A DNA stretch of 34,433 nucleotides, from assembly GCA_009801015.1 (NCBI GenBank), contig VHZZ01000008.1:11851-46283 (forward strand). The letters run 5' to 3'. The notes beneath the pieces are model-generated. The model ran no database searches. It had not been told where the DNA came from and was given only the letters and a program-made list of their open reading frames with translations. Positions 21,501 through 32,200 of the stretch are shown one piece after another; the first letter of the stretch is position 1; each line of letters starts with the position of its first letter. Made by a program: the position numbers and the translations under genes. The DNA is from Silene noctiflora (lineage: Eukaryota > Streptophyta > Magnoliopsida > Caryophyllales > Caryophyllaceae).

Positions 21501-24500
21501 ACGTGAATACAACATTTCCTTTTTGAATTGCATCCACTCTTCTGGTCGCAAAGCTCTTTCCATCACGAATGCGATGTACTTCATATAAGATAGGAACTGC
21601 CAGTTTTTTGTAGACGAATGAACACCCAGCATACTAATGCATAACAGTATGTTTTATTTAGTATATCTCGGTTACCATAAAGAGGATATAAGAATAAAAA
21701 ACTTGTCTTGTTATATGAGGTAGATGTTATTGCAATTTTACAAGGACGAAAAGAAAATTAATTCAGTAAAGGCCCAAGAAATAAACTGACCGTCATAATC
21801 CCCGACAAGGAGAAAATAAGCTTGCAAATGATGGGCGATCTTTAAACAATCAACAGTTTTTGATGCAGCAGCTAGTGCCTACAATGTATAACATGGAAAC
21901 AATTGGTTGTCATATATATAAATTACAATTCACACAATCCTCAAATATAAATGTATATTAGTCAGCACATTCAGCAAAAGCATGTAGCAAAACTTACATG
22001 GCCAATAAACTGTCCTCCAAAAACCTTCCCGAACTTTATAGCATAGGGCAAGGTGATTCCTTTAAATAGATTGACCTACAAGCAAAAAAAAACAGCATAT
22101 GGAAATTTATCAGAGAGCACAAACGGGTTTGAACGAAGGTCATGAGTAGCACTACTACCAGCTAGACTAGTTGGCATTTGTAGAGTCTTTGTACTATTAC
22201 AGATAAAGATACTTGACCTGACATAACAGAACAAATAAGCGTAACGGCAGATTATGACATCACAGAGACAAAATGCAGAACATGGTGGAATTACCTAATA
22301 GGATACCTGAGTATTTTCCAAACAAAACACAAGCTATCTATATGTTGAGCCAACAGAATAACAAGACAAACTGCAAACGTCAGAGTATGAATCCTCATAG
22401 TTTGTCAATGGTGCACGCTAAGGCACTAACCTAACTGGTAAAGTCATTCAAGTGTGTTACTCGTGACCGGGGTTCAAACTCATCCGTATCAAAACAGCCG
22501 TTGTGACTCCATTTACACCAAAAAGACAAAATAGTTGGTAAAATGGTCAAAGACACACATACTTCAATAGGATCCACATGTAGTATGCTTTCAACCGGTG
22601 CGCAGGTCTCTTGTATTTCATGAGCATTCCAGATAGATTTTGGTTGCAGCAAACAGCGATGCTCCGAAGGTAGTATCAAGCAGGTCAGCTATCACAAACA
22701 GTGTTGAATAAGCACACCAGAGGAATGAGTAAAACTGGAAACAAATGTTTTGAAATATACTTCGGGATCAAATGAAGAGGTCTCTAAATTGCTTCATTCA
22801 TTGTAATAATAAGAAAACTTGGATTACAACAAATTTGCCAATGACAGCCGAGCCACTTTATCATTCTTAATTAGTCTTGTGCAAGATGGTCTCATGTTAA
22901 TATAATATGTGAACAGCCCAATCCAACCAAACTCCCCACCGTATACCCATTATCCCACTAAACCAAGAAATTTCAGAAATAACTATCTATAACATGGGTC
23001 TGTTTCATCACTCGTGATTATGTATACTCATGAGACTGTCTCATAAGTGAGTCTGTGGTTTCCAAAATTTTGAAAATAACCTTTTGGCCTTTTGGGTAAA
23101 GAGTACCTTAGTTAATGCAATCACATCTGCCTGTTGCTGTGATGTTGGAGCACCTACAAAATCACATATATATTAACTTTCAAAATGTACAGGAATTCAT
23201 GAAACATATCTCAAAAAAGCAGAAACAACACCAATCACAGACAAATTTTTATTGCCTCCAGCAAAATTACTACAATATCATTACAGATAACTAAGAAGGA
23301 GTACAATAGTAACCATCGCCAAAATAGTCATAGCGTTTCAACACGAACTCTGGGCGAATATCTTCATCGGAATTTCCACAAACTTCAGCCTAAACATTAT
23401 GAAAGACGAAGAATGTTTAGCGAAGCTCCAAGGACGAGAGCACCAGGCAATAAATAAACCTTTCGGTGGTATTTATCAGAGAAAATGAGCTTACCTCTCC
23501 TTCCAAAACAAAATATACTCCTTCGCTTTCCCCATTTTGAATAACAAACTCTCCCTCGTCTAATACAGAAAATCAAAAAAATGACAGTTGTCAATCCCTT
23601 CAACTAGGTATCAAATATGTAACAGCAAACAGTAACCAATTTGTTGTCTTGTGTTTAAAAGCGAACATGCTTTACTCCTTTGCATTGGCTGTGAGACCCG
23701 TGACACATAATGAATCGCGATCATATATTCCATCCTATTTTTTTAGAATTGCGCATTTGTTTTTGGCTTAAATAGTTAGGAGAACAAGCATAGTAGACTG
23801 TAAACAAATATTAAGAATAAATAGGAATGATGATTGATACTTGTATTCAAATGGTAACGTTAAAAGCGACATTGTGGATCCAAAATTTTCTAAACATAGA
23901 ATGGATCAATTCCATTGATTTGATCAAGAAATGAAAATCACGCAATTCCAAAGAATAGGAAAGAGTAGCATTCATAAACGCAAATCATGGCGATAGAGTT
24001 ACGCAGATGTAAATTATAGGAAGGAAAACTAAACATGCATATGAAACTTTTAGCCAAAATGACAGTTACAATCAAATCAATTACTAGATGGTATCATCCA
24101 CTAACTTCTTTTACCAGTAATTGATGCTTCAACATGAAACTAATGCTCATAACTATTACAACACTATCCCACTGCCTAAAGGGGTCTCACAAATTGCAAG
24201 GTAGGGGAAGTTAGGATGTCTAGCAACACAAAGAGGCAGCTTCCGAATGACCCAAAATGAAAATTACCCCGAGAAGTGCATCTAATAACTGCTACTTGCT
24301 TTAAAACGAAACACAACCATTTTAGTGACCAATTTGCTTTATTCCACCATAATACATAACCAAACGAACAACGACGAGACTTTGCCTCCATTGGAAATGG
24401 AACAACTATGAAATAATACTCCCTCCGTCCCAATCATTTGTCAACCTTTGCATAAAATATCCCTCGCACAATGAATATAAAAGCTAAACAAATAACAAAG

Positions 24501-24883
24501 ACTGAAAGAGTAATTATAATATAAAAATACATTATCAGGATTCAGGAATATGATGACAGGAAGCAGTAAAGCAATGAACTTTAATAAAAATACCCATTAA
24601 AATAGAGCATCATCATAATCAGAAGCTCAACTAAATCATTAAATTCAATTATTATTATTATATAATTATAAATAATAAAATTACCAAAATGGTTGAGTTT
24701 GACAAGTTGAGCAATTTTTCTGATAGATGAACTGGGTAGTCTCTGAAGCAGTGGAACTCCTCCTAAAAACTCGACCACTATAATTTTATCCAAAAAATAT
24801 TTGATAATGTTAGATCAAATATATTATTTTCATTATTTCAAAAAATAAAAAGGTGAATTTCGATTACCTGATTCAGCATTCAT
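18511..24883 (-). CDS. Acyl-CoA thioesterase (cNMP-binding-like domain plus TesB double hotdog), copy A
   Basis: Seventeen exons: 24868-24883, 24685-24777, 23495-23559, 23314-23389, 23107-23153, 22563-22688, 21998-22075, 21791-21878, 21484-21596, 20962-21024, 20821-20876, 20378-20482, 19678-19734, 19449-19550, 19083-19131, 18923-18991, 18511-18588. They join in frame to 426 aa, close to the plant ACH family. Residues about 1-115 resemble a cyclic-nucleotide-binding fold ([40 protein letters not shown]). The TesB part follows: [87 protein letters not shown]. The catalytic Asp336, Ser358 and Gln408 of the TesB/ACOT8 network are present. The enzyme should hydrolyse acyl-CoA to fatty acid and CoA. 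The C-terminus is AKY, not a standard peroxisomal signal. Intron 13 has a GC donor. Intron 4 has a weak donor (GTTACT). Confidence 0.92.
22427..22520 (+). mobile_element. tRNA-derived SINE fragment in thioesterase A intron 6
   Basis: The A box TAACCTAACTGG (22427-22438) and B box GGTTCAAACTC (22471-22481) are 44 bp apart. An A-rich end lies at about 22518-22535. It sits inside the intron, antisense to the gene. Confidence 0.45.
24419..24510 (+). mobile_element. Stowaway-like MITE in thioesterase A intron 2
   Basis: The left end is CTCCCTCCGTCCCAATCATT, and the right end, ACTGAAAGAG, is a degenerate match to its complement. TA dinucleotides flank both sides (24417-24418 and 24511-24512). The internal CCTTTGCATAAAATATCCCTC resembles the MITE at 32311-32390 in reverse. 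Confidence 0.6.
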
Positions 24884-24941
24884 CCTTCTCAATTTAAGTT
24901 GGAGTATGATTCAATGGCAACCACTATACACATGGCAGTTA

Positions 24942-24949
24942 CTTATATA
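24942..24949 (-). promoter_or_regulatory. Candidate TATA box of thioesterase copy A
   Basis: TATATAAG on the minus strand lies about 60 bp upstream of the ATG at 24883. No equivalent clear TATA is seen at the same place for copy B. Confidence 0.4.
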
Positions 24950-25139
24950 TACATTGAGACCGCCTTTAATTATTGTCAAAACTTATTCACATGTTGTTCC
25001 AAATATCCAATTTTTCAATCTCAAAAACTTTATAAGTCATAACTTCTATTTACGAGTGTTTACTCAGAAAAACATGTGAAAAACATGAGTGTTTAGTGTT
25101 TACTCAGGAAGTCAATTTTTTTTTCTTTTTTTATTTCGT

Positions 25140-25216
25140 GAACACTTAGATCAACTGGCAAGAGATTGTTCTAACTTAACCAGAGGGCTCGTGTTCGAGT
25201 CCTGAGAACGCAGCAA
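25140..25216 (+). mobile_element. tRNA-like retroposon with target-site duplication
   Basis: The A box TTAGATCAACTGG (25146-25158) and B box GTGTTCGAGTCC (25191-25202) are about 45 bp apart. The insert is about 77 bp, close to one tRNA length. The sequence AGGAAGTCAATTTTTTT is present on both sides (25106-25122 and 25217-25233), and the similarity extends into ATTTCGT, so this is a target-site duplication. Confidence 0.65.
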
Positions 25217-25233
25217 AGGAAGTCAATTTTTTT

Positions 25234-26006
25234 AATTTCGTCTATTTATTTAACTCGTTTCATATTTAAGACGAATATATTATTTTGAATAAAAATTTGT
25301 GATTTATTATCGTAATTTATTTTCGCAGTACGTTTTTTATTCAACCGCAATACTTTTTAACAAACTTTTTCATTTACGTACACTCGACAAAAAAACTCTA
25401 AACCTAATTCTCTCATCGACGGTGGCCGGGAGTAGTTACGTATGTACTACATACTTGTTTGTTCTTTACTTTTTCTTTTTTCTTCTTTTTTTCCCATAAT
25501 TTATAAGCAATACTGCATTCCGACTCCAACCTTTGGGTTTTCTTTAGAAAATTACACTATGCAATACCCTTTTTTTTTTTAATAAAAGTTGTTGATACAG
25601 TACCAATTAATTCAAAAACAAACACTCATAGCAAGAGAAAACAGTAGATGGGAGAACATAGGTAGGAAGAGAAGGGAGTGAAAATGAAAGGGGTAAATTG
25701 TTAAAAACATACTACGATGAGTAAAATGTCTACTGCAAAAATAAACACCCATTATCGTAATTTATAATGATGTTACACGTTACTAGTCCATTATTTATTT
25801 TGTTAACCAATACAGTTAGTGTTTCACATTCATGCTACTTGCGGTCAACTATGTGCGTATAATTTACATAATTTTAAAACACCTAACTGCTTCTGTTAGG
25901 TAGGTCTTAGGACTTGGGAGTAATACACATATACATATATAATTTATATAGACTTGTCGGCACACAATATTTTGTTGCAACTACATTAGCTCCATTGAAG
26001 TCTGCA
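25234..26006. other. Spacer between the thioesterase copies
   Basis: This is AT-rich sequence without a supported gene. It contains a short pyrimidine-rich tract at about 25460-25495 and an A/T-rich stretch at 25568-25590. The part at 25326-25354 resembles a segment in copy B intron 14. Confidence 0.4.
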
Positions 26007-26231
26007 TTAATTCGGAATTTGGGATGATACAATGTCCGCAAGGGCCTCCAGCTTCATACCCAAAATCAGTACCTTGATGAGAAGCTCATCAAGTAACTGT
26101 AAAGCTCTATCATTACAAATCTTGCAGAAATAACATATTCCAGAGATGACGACTTCCGCTATCTTCAAATGCATCAAATTTTCGCTCTTCTTACTTAGGA
26201 GACCTTTAATCTTCTCCAGGAATGAAGTCAC
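26007..26231 (-). CDS. Unrecognised 74-aa open frame behind thioesterase copy B
   Basis: The ORF starts 47 bp after the stop of thioesterase copy B, on the same strand but in another frame. The product is Leu/Lys-rich and helical-looking (FLEKIKGLLSKKSENLMHL, ALQLLDELLIKVL) with three Cys near its middle. Composition is more protein-like than neighbouring random frames, but no domain is recognised. It could be a captured exon, a fragment of a helical-repeat gene, or chance within the 3' UTR. Confidence 0.2.
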   Translation of the reverse strand: MTSFLEKIKGLLSKKSENLMHLKIAEVVISGICYFCKICNDRALQLLDELLIKVLILGMKLEALADIVSSQIPN

Positions 26232-26278
26232 GAGTAAAGAGGTATATACTAACTATATACAATGATGCATACACTTCT

Positions 26279-29200
26279 TCATAACTTAGCATTGGGGGCT
26301 GTATGAGCTTCTCTAACAACCCTAATGAGACCCTCTTGTAAAGCTGTTACCACAAGCTGACACAAAACAACACCTTGTTATTTACCAACAACATACGTTC
26401 ATTACCTCAATGGCCGAACCAGACGAGATAAGGGTGTCCATTTACAAGGTATTACTTGTGTACCATCCTGATGAAATATAATGAAATTGAGTCGTAAAAT
26501 GCACATACTCAGTTACCCCAAGATGCAAGAAGCATAGAGATTATTCTGAATAGTTTTTTACTGTATTCAATCACATTCTAAAGCCAACAAACTGAGATTT
26601 TAGCCCTACTGGAAATGAACACGTCTGAAAGTAGTTGAAAAATATAAAGAAATAGGTTTCGACTTAAGAATACCTCCCCATTCTGATTGAACATTTGACC
26701 TAAAACTACTCCGCGATCTGCGAAAGAAGATGGACTCTTAATCTGCATGGAAGAACCACATTAGCCTGTGGGGAGCCAAGGTAAATTAAACACCATAGTG
26801 TATACTCCATAGTAACGCATTCTTACCTCAAATAACAACCAATCATCAGCTTTGACAGGCCTATGGAACCACATCCTGACAAGGGGTAACCAAGTACAAA
26901 ATTTATCATTTTTTGGATCATCGCTTTCTTCTGGTCAAATTATACACTTTTCCATTTTAGTGCCCTACGGTTTGGGATAATTCCACTTCGATATATGAGG
27001 TTTTTCTTTGGTTACCCGAATTTTGAACAGTTTCTCACCTTGGTGACACGCGCGCATAGCCGCATAATGAAGTGTGTAATTTATTATAAATACAATACTA
27101 AATTGATTATTAACCAAAATTTACAATAAACAAAAACGTAGTTGCTCCTCACAGTACGTATTTTACTCAACGCGGTACATTTGTCTTATACTTACTGCGT
27201 TGAGTAAAAATCATACTTCAAAAAACAATACCCAACAAAAACTTTATATGCTTTTCTAGTGAGCTTTATATACGTAACTACACTTGTAAATTGGATTAAG
27301 TTTTGGTTCTATTAATCACACAGAGTTCTTAAAGTAGCAGACAGCAGTAAAGTAGGAGGCGCTTACGTGTGATTCAAACTAAGGACCCTTAACTTCAAAC
27401 CGCTTTCACGGTGAGGATTACTACTCACTCCAAGAAACAAAATATCTGAAGCGTAAGCCACAACACATCTGCAAAACAAATGCAAAATTAGGGGTAAACT
27501 TTAAGCATCAGAACTTCAGAAGACCACTTAGATTTACCACTAGAACGTCTAGGTCACTACGTTTTCTAAATTCAAAGTATGAGGCAAATGAACAAAGTTA
27601 CATACCCTTGTTTTCCCTCTTTTACCTTTTTAGGGTCCACTTGCACATAAGTTTTGCTAAGGCTTTTTAAGGATGTGACAACGTAAAAATATGCCTAAAT
27701 AGGAAATGTAAAGAATCGCTTAGACACTCATAGAAAGAATTGACTGGAGTCTGGGACGGAGGAAATACTTTATTACTCATGCACTTGACCAATTCTAAAC
27801 TCAGAAACTAAAGCTATTGTCTATCACCCCAGTTGTTGACATGGACTTGTGCAGGAATCAAATAGGCTTTTAAAGATGTACAAGGAAGGGCATTATCACA
27901 TATATACTCCGTATCGAATGTGTGACCGTAAGAAAGTTAAACGATTTCAAGAGCTGAAAATTCATGCAATCATGCACTTACAGAAAGTTAGTATACATGA
28001 AAATGCTGCTTCTTTGATCTCCAATCAAGGTCAAAACAAGTTCATCTGGAAAAGTTTGTTTTATACTCAATCCTTCGTTTTGTAAGTCGTTTTACGGTGT
28101 TCTTAAAACTATTTTTAGAAATATTACCATATCAATTAAGTATAATAATTACCCATTAAAATTAGAAGAAAAAAACATTAATTTTTGCATGTCTGAATTT
28201 AAGCGCAGAGATTAACTTTTGGTTTGGATAATAGTGCATGACAATTAATATAAGAAATGCAAAACGGACAAATAAACAAATTTTTTTCTCCAGTAAAACG
28301 ACTGAAACGGGGTGAGTATTACCTATGCAAAGCCTGGTCGTCTGATAACTTGCCTTTCGCCCTGAACCAATACTTTAGCCTGAAAAATACAAAATTACAA
28401 ATAATGACAACATGTGCAGCAAAGTTCACTTCCAAAATTGATACAGTTGCATATGATGAGAAAACCTTGGAAGGGATTTGGTCTGTTTCGTGGAAATGTC
28501 GGGATAACAAAATCGTATCTCAATGGGCGAAAATTCATACTTAGTTATCGCCATCTTGTTACGAAAAGTCCTGTCCCAAAGATATGTCATAAGAAAGATG
28601 GTAATTCATCCCAACATAATAAAATAAGTACATAGTGCACTTTATTGCATGCAACTTTGTTATAGAAGTATATAGACCTACATGGCTACACATTAATGAC
28701 TCATACTATGAAAGGAGAAAAGGAGTACTCAGAGGCGTCCGTAGGGTATTCATTTAGGTTCTCACAACCGAGGCTCAACAACTGGAAGGACCTCAAAGTT
28801 GGAACTCCATTGAAAATAGAGTATTTGAGGAAAACTGAAAACCATTGTTTTCTCGCAAAACCTAATACAAAATGAATAACACATTTATCAACACCAAGTC
28901 CCTAACCCATACGGCCATACCCATTTCCACCCAATCGTCATAGTAAGAATTTTATGTTAAAAAGTAAATTTTAATTGAATAATTTTATTTCTTAATCATA
29001 TATTGGGGCCAAGTTAGGGTCTCCCAAATACATGGGCCAACCAAAAAACAGGAGTGTGAAGTCGTGAATATCTCGGAGAACCAATCTGGATTTATGCTGT
29101 GATTCAGTGAACATTTGTTGTGTGCATATAATGGCAAATAATTGGGATAAAAAAATTGTATTTGGTTTTCATTAAAATATTAAATCGGAAAAGACATTTG

Positions 29201-32200
29201 ATTAACTGTCAAACGAAGCTGATGATCATAAAAAAAAAATACGTGTCTTTTGTAAACATATAGACATCATTGAAAGGTATGTGTGAGTGTGTGACTGTGT
29301 GAGGGATTAATACGACTCTAGGTAAAAAGAAGAGTTCAATAATATGAACGGTGAGCTTAAGGCTTTGCCCTTAATTAGGTCTTTATCGGAGAGATGATCG
29401 TCGACAACTGATGAGGTTAAGCAGATTATATAACATGGTGTATATTATCGACAACAGTTTATTAATGGAGATGAAAGGCCGTTGCCGACCCAAGAATCCA
29501 GAAGGGCACAACCACTAATGATTGAGTCGGGGTCAAAAGGTAAAAGAAGACAAAAACAAGAAAAAGAAAAACGAAGTTAACCTATGTTTAAAACAAAATG
29601 TTTAAAAGGAAACTCGAACGATAGGCGGCCAGAAAATTTAGAAAAAAATGCTAACATGTAAGATGATCACATGCTCGCTCACTAGATAAATGTTAACTGA
29701 TTGCTTGCATGGTATTCCCCCTCTGTCCCCCATCTCAATCCACGAAAAAAGAGTTGAAAGTTGGACTATGAAGGCAAACCATGGGAGCCAGACACCATAA
29801 GTTGAAAGTAACCATCTATTTGGATAGAGGGTTTGGAGGGAAGGAGATAAGAGAGAAAAGGAGGGGACATTTTCCCTTATTTACTGATAAATTTAATCGG
29901 AGGGATTGAAGGGCAAGGAAAACAGACCACTCTGGTTCTCTCCAACGCGCCAATCAAAATCATCACACTAGGGAATTTCTCAGTCACATTACCCCGTCCC
30001 AAATCACGCAAGGGAAAAAAGGGAAATTGAACACATTACGCCCATTTCACATTGTCATCACCATAAGACCATCATGTTAGCAGAACGCATAGTAGAAAGG
30101 AGAACTAATGGGGTTGATACTTGATAGTGAGAAAACACACCTTGGAAGTCGGGGATCAATAATTCGCCTCTCACGCAGCTCTTCCAAAGGAAGTGACTGA
30201 AATCAAGAGAAGCCAAAATGTGAGAGTCACCAATGCTGATTTTTGGCCCACGAAATTAAGGGCAGGCATATTGCCACTGGCCTATTGTACTAAGCCATGG
30301 GAATGTTAAATTTACCACATGGCTATGAGGGATCCAGCGACACAATAGTGATACCCATGGCAATAGGCCTTGCCCAAAAGAAAACTAGTACACGAAAGAG
30401 AATACCATGTCTGGAGTTGGAACCAGTGGCATAACTGTGTCCTGGTATTCAAAGCCCTTCCCCTCTTTCTGCATAAAAAATAATCACTGTCTCATGCCTT
30501 ATTATGAATTCCTCTCCCCTCAACCTCTCAAAAAATAAAGATGAGCCACATCAATGTCAACATCATCAACATTACACCAATGTCTCCTGTAAATGGCGGG
30601 ACAAGGGGGAACACATGTATCCAGCCTTAGGCTTGTTCTCACAATTGCAAAGAGTTAGTCTCCAAATTATCCATGATGAAAATTGTGTTAATAATCGCAT
30701 GGAGTGACCGGTACTCCACAAATAAAAAGAAACAATTAATGAGCCATTTTCCTTCATGTCGTAATTATTTAGAACCCAAAGAATTGTGTTGACATCAATG
30801 TGAAAAAACAAAAGGCCATTGGGTGTAAGCATTCAAAAGTACTGATATGAAGACAATAGTGTTAGCAGTCATTTAACTTAATCCAGCAAGTTTTGCATCA
30901 TAAGTGGGTCTTATCAAACCGATGGCAGATAGCGCATCCTTTTGACCAACATCTTAAGAGCGAATTTCAGTAGCAACTGACATACTGTGATTGACAGCAA
31001 AATTAACACTTATGTATACTAAAACAGTATGAGTAACAATAAGATGGAAACTGGGAAAAAAGTAATCACCTGAAACGAAGCGAGCATCGTGAATAAAACG
31101 TTCCCTTTTTGAACTGCTTCCACTCTTCTGCTATCAAAGCTCTTTCCATCATGAACGCGATGAACCTCATATTTAATAGGAACTGCCAACGTGAATAAAA
31201 ATGTCACTGCAATTTACCAGGATCAAAACTAGTTTATGCAGCCAAAGGCTCAAGAAATGATCTCACTATTATTATCCCCAACAAGAAGAAAATAAGCTTG
31301 CAGATGATGGACAGTCTTTGAACAATCAACAGTTTTCGATGCTGCTGCTAGAGCCTGCTTGTATAAGAAGTAAACAACTGGTGGCGATTTGCACAGTTTC
31401 CAAAACAGACAACCCTCAAAAATAAATGCATATAGCTCAACATGGAAACAAATCTTACATGGCCAATTAACTGTCCTCCGAACACGTTCCCCAACCGCAG
31501 AGCGTAGGGCAAGGTAATAGCTTGAAATAGGTTGACCTACACGCAATCAGTACATACAATAATTCTGGTCCAATTGAATAATCATCAATGAAGAAAAACA
31601 TAGAAAAATCCATCATTTGAACACGCAAAATGGCCTGTTTGTACACATACAAGACTAATTATTTTGGCCTAAATTCAATCAGTAAGTTAATCAAAGTAGA
31701 TTAAAACCATGGCAGATTTCTACACCAAAAGATAAGATGTAAAACAATGGTTAGACCAACTTGCACATCTTTGAAGAAGCATTAAATTATGCAGATTGAG
31801 CCAACAGAAAGATACGACAGAAGTCAGAGTAAGAAGACTTATAGTTAATTACGCAAAGGTCGACATACTTTGATTGGATCCAATTGTAGTATGCTTTCTA
31901 CGGGTGCATTCTCTTGTCTTTCAAGTGCATCCCAAATAGATTTTGGTTGAAGCAAACCGCAGTGTTGTGAAGCCAGGACCAAGCAGGTCAGCTGTCACAA
32001 ACAGTGTAGAATAAGCATAACTTCAAGGGCATCGGAGCAATCAGTCAAAACGGAAACTAGTTTTTCAAAACACGCACATGCCAATGATGATCTGTGGTTA
32101 CTAGAGTTTTCGACAGCCTGACTTCTACTCAAAACAAAAGGTCTCTAAATTGCTTCTTTCATAGTGGTTATAAGAAAACGTAGATTACACCATAGTTTTT

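Noticed and set aside
27363..27385. Loss of a catalytic Asp in the thioesterases at the Asn of LNH
   Set aside because: Re-counting against the TesB numbering put the catalytic Asp in the YASD motif, which is intact; the LNH Asn is a neighbouring conserved position, not the catalytic residue.
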